From: Planctomycetaceae bacterium
Lineage (GTDB): Bacteria > Planctomycetota > Planctomycetia > Pirellulales > Thermoguttaceae
Direction of reading: 5' to 3'
Length of the DNA: 9,911 nucleotides
NCBI GenBank assembly: GCA_031283515.1
Contig: JAITBS010000011.1
Location: forward strand, 1-9,911
The position numbers and the translations under genes are program-made. Shown piece after piece: positions 5,086 to 9,911 of this stretch (within the stretch, counting starts at the first letter, position 1; each line of letters starts with the position of its first letter). Below the pieces are notes generated by a model, which was given only the letters and a program-made list of their open reading frames with translations, made no database searches and was not told where the DNA came from.

Positions 5086-8000
5086 TTGTCCATTCGAATT
5101 TACGCACTGGCGCAGCAACTCAAGGTCGAAACCAAGAAACTCATTGATGTCCTAAAACAATTGGGAATCGAAGGGAAAGGTTCTTCTTTGGCTAGTCTAA
5201 CCGAAGAAGAAGTTGAAAAGGTTAAGACTGTTGTCCAAAAAACTCAGGTAAAAGCTTCAAAATCAGGCAACAGTTTTCCTGATACGGTATTCAAACGTCC
5301 TCCGGCATTACCTACGGAAAAGAAAATCCGTGTTCTCGAACCTCTCTTAAAAAAGGAAAATCCACCTCCACCACCAACAAGTTCCAAAGAAATTAAGGAA
5401 GAAATTCCTGTAGTTTCGGTTTCGTCTGTTACCGCTTCACCTCCGCCGGAAAATAAAACCGGAAAAAAAGAGAAAGAACCGGAAAAAATTCTACCTCAGG
5501 AATCGTCTGTAAAAAAATTACAGGAAAAAAAATTGCCGACAAAAGATGCATTAGCAAAAGAATTGCCGGCAAAAGATGCATCGGTGAAAGGACAGCCAAC
5601 GAAAGAATTGCCGGCGAAAGATGCATCGGTGAAAGGACAGCCAACGAAAGATACATCGGTGAAAGGACAGTCGACGAAAGAATTGCCGGCGAAAGATACA
5701 TCGGTGAAAGGACAGCCGACGAAAGATGCATCGGTGAAAGGACAACCGACAAAAGAATTACCGGCAAAAGATGCATCGGTGAAAGGACAGCCGACAAAAG
5801 AATTGCCGACGAAAGATGCATCGGTGAAAGAACAACCAACGAAAGAACCGCCGGTTAAAGAGTCAATTTCCTCTTTCCCGACTCTTCCTCCTCCGCTTGG
5901 TCATATTGAGTTATCTCCTCTGGAGTCGAAAAGCGGAACGCCCAAAAAATCCGCACCGCTGAATGCTTTTTTGAAAAAACAGGAATCGTCTTCACCGACA
6001 TCGTCTCAACCGATTACCACAGGACTTTCGGAACCGGGTCATGCTGTTGCGACACGTCGTGATGATTATCGTGGTCCGATGCGGGTTATTACGGACAAGA
6101 TTCCTAATCTTGATTCATTACGAAAAAAGCCGGAAGGAAATAAGGAGGGAAATAAGCACTCCCATTCTCAGTCGTCCAAACCAACCGGACCTTCAATTCG
6201 TATTGCCCCTGTTCCCAAAACACCAACACCGAAAACATCAAAAACATCAAAAATAAAAGAACCCGTTCCGCAAAAACCGGATATGGTTTTGCCGAAAGAT
6301 GTTATTCGCAGTGTTATTACCAATGGGACATCAAAAGAACTTGAAAAACATATTCTGAAATACGAAAAACGTCAACATACAGAAGAGTTAGAACGTAAAG
6401 CCAAAGAACTTAAAAAACAAAACAAGGTAAAAGGAAAAAGTAAAGGAAAAGATCCCAATCCCAGCCCGCCGGAAAATGACGAACGTCGCGGAAAAGCCGG
6501 ACGTCATCATCAGCAACCGCAACGGAGCAATGTCAGTGATCCTGCTTTTTCACCAATTGAAGAGAATAAGAAGAAACGGCGAACCGGTGCAACACGGCGA
6601 AATCCGAACTATTTTGAAGATGAGGTCAACGTTATTCCGCGTCAACTCAAGCGTCAACGTAATCGTGGACGGTCAGTGAATACAGCGGCGCCGCGAAAAA
6701 CAGACATAGTTATTCAGCTTCCATGTTCAGTCAAACAATTTGCTGAACAAACCGGTTTTTCTGTTCCCGTTGTTATAAAAAAACTTCTTGAGATGGGAAC
6801 TCCTATGACGATTAATTCGCAATTAGATAGGGAACATTCGGAACTTCTGGCGGAGGTATTTGAAATACGGCTGTCAGTGAGAGATCAGATTTCACTGGAG
6901 GATCGATTGGTTGCGTCGTTGTTTGAAGAGGAAGATCCGCCGGAATTGCTCAAACCACGTCCTCCGGTGGTAACCGTACTTGGTCATGTTGATCATGGTA
7001 AAACGACATTGCTTGACTATATTCTTCACTTGAACGTTGTTTCTGGAGAAAAAGGCGGTATTACACAACACATTCGGGCATACCGAGTCAAAATGGGCAA
7101 TGGAGAAGATATTACGTTTGTTGATACGCCGGGTCATGAAGCGTTTACGGAGATGCGGGCGCGTGGTGCGAATTGTACAGATATTGTTGTTTTGGTGGTG
7201 GCGGTGGATGATGGGGTGATGCCGCAAACGGAAGAAGCCATTTCACATGCGAAAGCGGCTGGAGTTCCTATTATTGTTGCGCTCAATAAAATAGATTTAC
7301 CTGGTGTTAATCCTGATCGTGTTATTCAGGAACTTGCTACTCACGAGTTAATGCCGAGCGAATGGGGAGGCGATGTTGAAATTATTCGATGTAGTGGTTT
7401 GACGGGTTTAGGGGTTGACAAGTTACTTGAAACAATTCAAGTTGTTGCGGAACTTCACGAACTGAACGCTAATCCGAATCGTTCGGCAATTGGAGTGGCA
7501 TTGGAAGCGGAACTTCAGTCTGGACAGGGAGTTATATGTAAAATGCTTGTCCAGAATGGAACGTTACGAACGGGAGATGTGGTACTTTGTGGCACAGCTT
7601 ATGGGCGAGTCAAGATAATGTACGACACCCTCGACTCCAAAAAAGTAATTAGTAAAGCCGCTCCGAGTACACCTGTACATTTAATTGGTCTCAACACGGC
7701 ACCGAGTGCTGGAAGTAAGTTTTATGTTCTGGATGATATTTCGGACGCCCGAACGATTGCTGAACAACGCCTTGATGAAGAACGGAAAAACATTTTGGCA
7801 GATGTCCAATCTCATGTTACATTGGAAACTTTGTTCCAACGAATCAATTCCGCACAAACAACACAAACACTTAATGTTATTATACGAGCTGATGTTCGTG
7901 GTTCAATTGAAGCGATTCGAAAAGAGCTGAGCAAACTCGATCATCCTGAAGTCAAGATTAAAATTTTACAAGCAACAGTTGGTGGAATTTCGGAAGCGGA

Positions 8001-8475
8001 TGTTCAACTGGCGGATGCGTCTGATGCGATTATTGTTGGTTTCAATGTTGTTCCTGATGAAAATGCTCGTATTTTGGCTGACCGGAAGAAAATTCAGATA
8101 CGCCGTTATGATATTATTTATAATTTGACGGATGATATTAAAAAGGCGTTGGAGGGAATGCTCAAACCGATTGAACAGGTCAAGGAATTGGGACGGGCAT
8201 TGGTGCAGCGGGTGTTTGTTATTAGCCGACTTGGTGTCATTGCCGGATGTCGAGTGATTTCGGGAATTGTGGAGCGTGATTGTCGGGTTCGGATTATTCG
8301 GGAAAGCCGAATTATTGGCGAATATCCGCTTGACTCACTTAAACGTGAAAAAGATGATGTGAAAGAAGTTCGTGAGGGTTACGAATGCGGTATGAAACTC
8401 AAAGGTTTTAATGATCTTAAAGAAGGTGACATTCTCGAAACGTACAAAATTGAAGAAATCGCCCGAACCTTTTAG
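5086..8475 (+). CDS. infB: Translation initiation factor IF-2
   Basis: IF-2 is the GTPase that positions fMet-tRNA on the 30S subunit and promotes subunit joining. I chose the TTG at 5086 (1129 residues): it has a well-spaced GGAGAG and yields SIRIYALAQQLKVETKKLID, the usual IF2 N-terminal domain. The frame stays open upstream to a TTG at 5014 (24 more residues) that also has an AAGGTGAG before it. Layout: IF2_N about 1-50; a very long Pro/Lys/Ser-rich linker (about 55-535) with tandem repeats at 159-253; a second IF2_N-like domain about 540-593; G domain with GHVDHGKT (633-640), GGITQHIRAY (657-666), DTPGH (680-684), NKID (734-737) and SGLTG (770-774, SA-type in most G proteins). Domains II-IV run to the conserved LKGFNDLKEGDILETYKIEE end. 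All GTPase motifs are intact. The stop codon at 8473-8475 lies in a tandem duplication. rbfA does not follow. Confidence 0.97.
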   Translation: MSIRIYALAQQLKVETKKLIDVLKQLGIEGKGSSLASLTEEEVEKVKTVVQKTQVKASKSGNSFPDTVFKRPPALPTEKKIRVLEPLLKKENPPPPPTSSKEIKEEIPVVSVSSVTASPPPENKTGKKEKEPEKILPQESSVKKLQEKKLPTKDALAKELPAKDASVKGQPTKELPAKDASVKGQPTKDTSVKGQSTKELPAKDTSVKGQPTKDASVKGQPTKELPAKDASVKGQPTKELPTKDASVKEQPTKEPPVKESISSFPTLPPPLGHIELSPLESKSGTPKKSAPLNAFLKKQESSSPTSSQPITTGLSEPGHAVATRRDDYRGPMRVITDKIPNLDSLRKKPEGNKEGNKHSHSQSSKPTGPSIRIAPVPKTPTPKTSKTSKIKEPVPQKPDMVLPKDVIRSVITNGTSKELEKHILKYEKRQHTEELERKAKELKKQNKVKGKSKGKDPNPSPPENDERRGKAGRHHQQPQRSNVSDPAFSPIEENKKKRRTGATRRNPNYFEDEVNVIPRQLKRQRNRGRSVNTAAPRKTDIVIQLPCSVKQFAEQTGFSVPVVIKKLLEMGTPMTINSQLDREHSELLAEVFEIRLSVRDQISLEDRLVASLFEEEDPPELLKPRPPVVTVLGHVDHGKTTLLDYILHLNVVSGEKGGITQHIRAYRVKMGNGEDITFVDTPGHEAFTEMRARGANCTDIVVLVVAVDDGVMPQTEEAISHAKAAGVPIIVALNKIDLPGVNPDRVIQELATHELMPSEWGGDVEIIRCSGLTGLGVDKLLETIQVVAELHELNANPNRSAIGVALEAELQSGQGVICKMLVQNGTLRTGDVVLCGTAYGRVKIMYDTLDSKKVISKAAPSTPVHLIGLNTAPSAGSKFYVLDDISDARTIAEQRLDEERKNILADVQSHVTLETLFQRINSAQTTQTLNVIIRADVRGSIEAIRKELSKLDHPEVKIKILQATVGGISEADVQLADASDAIIVGFNVVPDENARILADRKKIQIRRYDIIYNLTDDIKKALEGMLKPIEQVKELGRALVQRVFVISRLGVIAGCRVISGIVERDCRVRIIRESRIIGEYPLDSLKREKDDVKEVREGYECGMKLKGFNDLKEGDILETYKIEEIARTF
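5560..5844 (+). repeat. In-frame tandem repeat within infB (45-bp and 30-bp units)
   Basis: The 285-bp tract encodes 95 residues made of five 15-residue units, ELPAKDASVKGQPTK with small variations, and two extra 10-residue half-units: DTSVKGQSTK after the second unit and DASVKGQPTK after the third. Unit length is a multiple of three, so copy-number change keeps the frame. Variation is mostly Ala/Thr and synonymous GCA/GCG-type changes, with Lys-Glu-Gln in the last unit, consistent with recent expansion by slippage or unequal exchange. A degenerate unit precedes it (LPTKDALAK) and another follows (EPPVKE). It lies in the disordered linker of IF-2, which tolerates length variation. Confidence 0.9.
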
Positions 8476-8500
8476 GCGATGTCCATTAGGCAATGTCCAT
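8473..8500 (+). repeat. 14-bp tandem duplication containing the infB stop codon
   Basis: TAGGCGATGTCCAT (8473-8486) is immediately repeated as TAGGCAATGTCCAT (8487-8500) with one difference. The first TAG is the infB stop codon. No hairpin or T tract is associated with it. Confidence 0.8.
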
Positions 8501-8782
8501 CAATCGAGTGCGAATCCGAAATGAGTGTGGAAAACGGATAGGACGGAGTTAATGACGGTCTCTGTCCCTGTTCCTTTGCCGCGAAAGCTGGAACGAACGG
8601 ATAGCGATTGATTGATAAAATGTGGCGGCGAGTAATGCCTTCGACAAATATTGAATGTTGACGAAAAACTCGAATCATGTTCGAACTCTCGAGAACCCAA
8701 TAAACTCGCCGAAACGGATAATCTTAAAAAGGATGCGGCTGTGGTTTTTAATGCATACTACAAATAATAACGATTTATAAAA
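8501..8782. other. Spacer without an intact gene downstream of infB
   Basis: All six frames are broken. The frames longer than 60 codons on the minus strand (8472-8678 and 8500-8700) overlap each other, lack a ribosome binding site and resemble no family I know. AACGGATA occurs three times (8533-8540, 8596-8603, 8713-8720). A short plus-strand frame ending at about 8769 (...KLAETDNLKKDAAVVFNAYYK, then TAA) has coding-like composition but no good start. The base composition is richer in G+C than in other spacers of this window, suggesting decayed coding sequence, but I cannot identify a parent gene. Confidence 0.4.
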
Positions 8783-8992
8783 TTTAAAACAAATCCAATT
8801 CCCACTTGTGTAGATACTTTTGCCCTTAGAAGGATCACGCTACAGACGAAGCGTGTTCAGCGGAGCGAGAAAAAGCGGCCAATTGCTCAACATATTAGGA
8901 CGAACAAGAAAATCGTTGAGCGTGTGAATTTTATCGAGTTGATGTTCCACATCAAAAAAAGAAGGCTGGGGATGAGAATGAAAGTATGACAT
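8783..8992 (-). pseudogene. Decayed N-terminal fragment of an IS5/IS1182-like transposase
   Basis: From the ATG at 8992 the minus strand reads 50 codons to a TAG at 8842-8840. The product contains PSFFDVEHQLDKIHTLNDFL, then LVRPNMLSNWPLFLAPLNTL. This resembles the N-terminus of IS5/IS1182-type transposases, in which SFFD(V/L)...L.KI..L.D.L..LN.L.DWE.F is followed by a D-PSKGGRPPYD...MFK(I/L)L stretch. Reading through the TAG gives RDPSKGKSIYT and later FKFYK, which fit that continuation loosely, so the frame persists past the stop before decaying. A full transposase would have 300-450 residues; the DDE catalytic core is absent. No terminal inverted repeats were found. Family assignment is from memory of the pattern. 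Confidence 0.5.
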
Positions 8993-9025
8993 AGAATTGA
9001 ACAAAAAATAAATGGGATGATTTAC

Positions 9026-9571
9026 TCAAATTTGAAAGGCAGAAATAACAATTTTATCAATTTCAAATAATTGTATTGGAGTATCAAGAAAAATAGTAGC
9101 TGCGTCTGCTGGTTGTCTTATGTTAGCATTTAATGGGGAAGCACGACCACTTAACCGCGCAGCTAATCGAGTGTCCATGAAAGAATCTGCAACATAATCA
9201 AGAACCTCATTATTCTTACCATACAATTCCAATTGAATACGATTTTTTGTTGATTTCAATTCAGCACCGTGTGTTACAAAAGTGAGGATAAATGAATTTG
9301 TATCGCCGCGTGCAGAAAAAATATCTAAACTTATTAATTCAATATCACCAACAATATTTGGGATTTTCAATTCTTTCGGCGTAAAAACACCTTCACAAAT
9401 AGGTACTTTAATTTCAACCATATTTCTACGAGTAGTAAAATTTTTTCTGTAAATCACTAATCCAACAGGTAAGGCAATAAGCCCTCCAATAACACTCCAT
9501 TGAAGAAATTTCCTTCTGGTCTGTACCTGTTTTTTTAATACTGCGTTTTGTTGTTTCTGTTCGTTTAACAT
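9026..9571 (-). CDS. Hypothetical protein with a twin-arginine-like N-terminal membrane segment
   Basis: This 181-residue protein begins with a Gln/Lys-rich head (1-18), then TRRKFLQW, which fits the S/T-R-R-x-F-L-K Tat consensus fairly well, and a hydrophobic segment WSVIGGLIALPVGLVIY (about 25-41). The rest (about 50-181) is soluble and mixed in character, with several beta-prone stretches (IELISLDIF, SFILTFVTHGAEL, RIQLELYGK, KIVISAFQI). The hydrophobic segment has no clear signal-peptidase site, so the protein is probably a signal anchor with an exported C-terminal domain. I do not recognise a family. The start is firm: AAGGAG (9584-9579) lies 7 nt upstream of the ATG. It is the last of three same-strand frames at the right end. 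Confidence 0.85.
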   Translation of the reverse strand: MLNEQKQQNAVLKKQVQTRRKFLQWSVIGGLIALPVGLVIYRKNFTTRRNMVEIKVPICEGVFTPKELKIPNIVGDIELISLDIFSARGDTNSFILTFVTHGAELKSTKNRIQLELYGKNNEVLDYVADSFMDTRLAARLSGRASPLNANIRQPADAATIFLDTPIQLFEIDKIVISAFQI

Positions 9572-9578
9572 TAATAGT

Positions 9579-9584
9579 CTCCTT
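9579..9584 (-). promoter_or_regulatory. Shine-Dalgarno of the 181-residue protein
   Basis: AAGGAG with a 7-nt spacer to the ATG at 9571 fixes the start. It is one of the few canonical sites in the window; the nusA, rpsL, rpsG and lipoprotein genes lack one. It lies 5 bp after the TAA of the small upstream frame, compatible with coupled translation. Confidence 0.7.
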
Positions 9585-9589
9585 ATAGG

Positions 9590-9679
9590 TTAGAGTGAAC
9601 GAAATCTGCCTTCTTCGCATAATTTTTCAACACGAAAAATCCAATTTGTATCAAAAATATTATCATGGCGTTCCCGCAT
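9590..9679 (-). CDS. Possible small protein upstream of the membrane-anchored gene
   Basis: From the ATG at 9679 the frame reads 29 residues, MRERHDNIFDTNWIFRVEKL and CEEGRFRSL, to a TAA at 9592-9590. The same frame is open upstream to 9754 (54 residues in all, starting near FRRIFVPNNESCKLFF) but has no ATG, GTG or TTG there. A longer real protein would therefore need a rare start such as ATT, or a frameshift from another start. The composition (Trp, Arg, Glu, Cys) looks more coding-like than the AT-rich surroundings. The stop codon sits just before the Shine-Dalgarno of the next gene, as for operon members. No family is recognised. Confidence 0.35.
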   Translation of the reverse strand: MRERHDNIFDTNWIFRVEKLCEEGRFRSL

Positions 9680-9770
9680 ATAAATATTTATACGTTTATA
9701 ACAAAAAAATAGTTTACAAGATTCATTATTTGGAACAAAAATTCTTCTGAAATATTACCTGTTTTTTTAT

Positions 9771-9911
9771 TTACGTTTGTGGTGATAAAAAGAGCCGATG
9801 ATCTTCTGTAATTGAAACCGACTGATTTTTACGTAATGTTTCTAGTTGTTCTGTTAGAATTTTCCGAATTTTCGTACCGGTACGTTTGAATCCCAGAATT
9901 TCAGCAACAGT
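9771..9911 (-). CDS. C-terminal tail of a large protein, resembles the DUF3320 end of helicase-like proteins
   Basis: The minus-strand frame enters at the window edge and reads 46 residues to a TAA at 9773-9771. It includes TVAEILGFKRTGTKIRKILT, EQLETLRKNQ and ITEDHRLFLSP. The LGFxRTGxxIRxxLxxxLxxL pattern followed by a short strand region resembles the DUF3320 segment at the C-terminus of large superfamily 1 helicase/nuclease-type proteins (DUF4011 helicase group), where it probably forms a winged-helix-like domain. The fragment is too short for a firm call, but it is clearly coding in style and complete at its 3' end. Confidence 0.6.
   Translation of the reverse strand, partial: TVAEILGFKRTGTKIRKILTEQLETLRKNQSVSITEDHRLFLSPQT

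Noticed and set aside
5429..5839. Long hydrophobic minus-strand frame with SPMHLSSA-type repeats opposite infB
   Set aside because: It is the antisense shadow of the in-frame infB repeat. Its periodicity comes entirely from the 45-bp units, and it has no start signal.
5560..5844. Repeat array considered as a CRISPR array
   Set aside because: The units are contiguous without unique spacers, keep a reading frame and encode a linker in a verified infB gene.
6041..6679. Plus-strand alternative-frame ORFs inside infB (6041-6256 and 6476-6679)
   Set aside because: Out-of-frame shadows of the Lys/Arg-rich infB linker without start signals.
8472..8700. Two overlapping minus-strand frames of 66-68 codons downstream of infB
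   Set aside because: They overlap each other and one runs into the infB stop codon. Neither has a start signal or recognisable motif; one includes the translated 14-bp duplication.

Overview
The window is chromosomal DNA from an AT-rich member of the Planctomycetota. The evidence for this assignment is a DUF1559 protein with an H-X9-D C-terminal motif, a downstream lipoprotein with a GKVTFDG-type beta fold, a ribosomal protein S7 that starts MGRITAS and ends AHFAW, an IF2 with an Arg after GGITQHI, and a small lipoprotein with the FHPGHIDEQR...FDPF pattern. I recall all of these from planctomycetes and did not search for them. The base composition is low for the phylum, so a low-GC, possibly host-associated lineage is plausible, but this is inference.

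Layout. Positions 2-1178 (+) hold the 3' part of a DUF1559 gene followed by a lipoprotein gene. Positions 1179-1392, between convergent genes, hold a hairpin at the lipoprotein stop codon and a nested inverted-repeat element. Positions 1393-2371 (-) are rpsG and rpsL, with a good sigma70-type promoter at 2470-2497. A small lipoprotein gene (2667-2942, +) diverges from them. Positions 2943-3585 have no convincing gene but contain inverted and direct repeats and a strong promoter (3403-3431) that leads into nusA (3586-4848) and infB (5086-8475). infB carries a 285-bp in-frame tandem repeat in its variable N-terminal linker. Its stop codon lies inside a 14-bp tandem duplication. The next 550 bp contain no intact gene, only a decayed transposase start on the minus strand. 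The right end, all minus strand, has a 181-residue protein with a twin-arginine-like N-terminal anchor, a possible small ORF ahead of it, and the C-terminal tail of a gene that resembles the DUF3320 end of large helicase-like proteins.

How the genes fit together. rpsL/rpsG (30S subunit), nusA (elongation, pausing and termination factor) and infB (initiation factor 2) are housekeeping expression genes. Both operons are reduced: no fusA or tuf follows rpsG, no rimP precedes nusA, and no rbfA follows infB. The DUF1559 and lipoprotein genes belong to the envelope-directed gene sets expanded in planctomycetes. I found no defence system, CRISPR array, tRNA or rRNA. The best candidates for something undescribed are the structured non-coding elements (1214-1350, 2959-3057 and the nusA leader) and the repeat-bearing infB.
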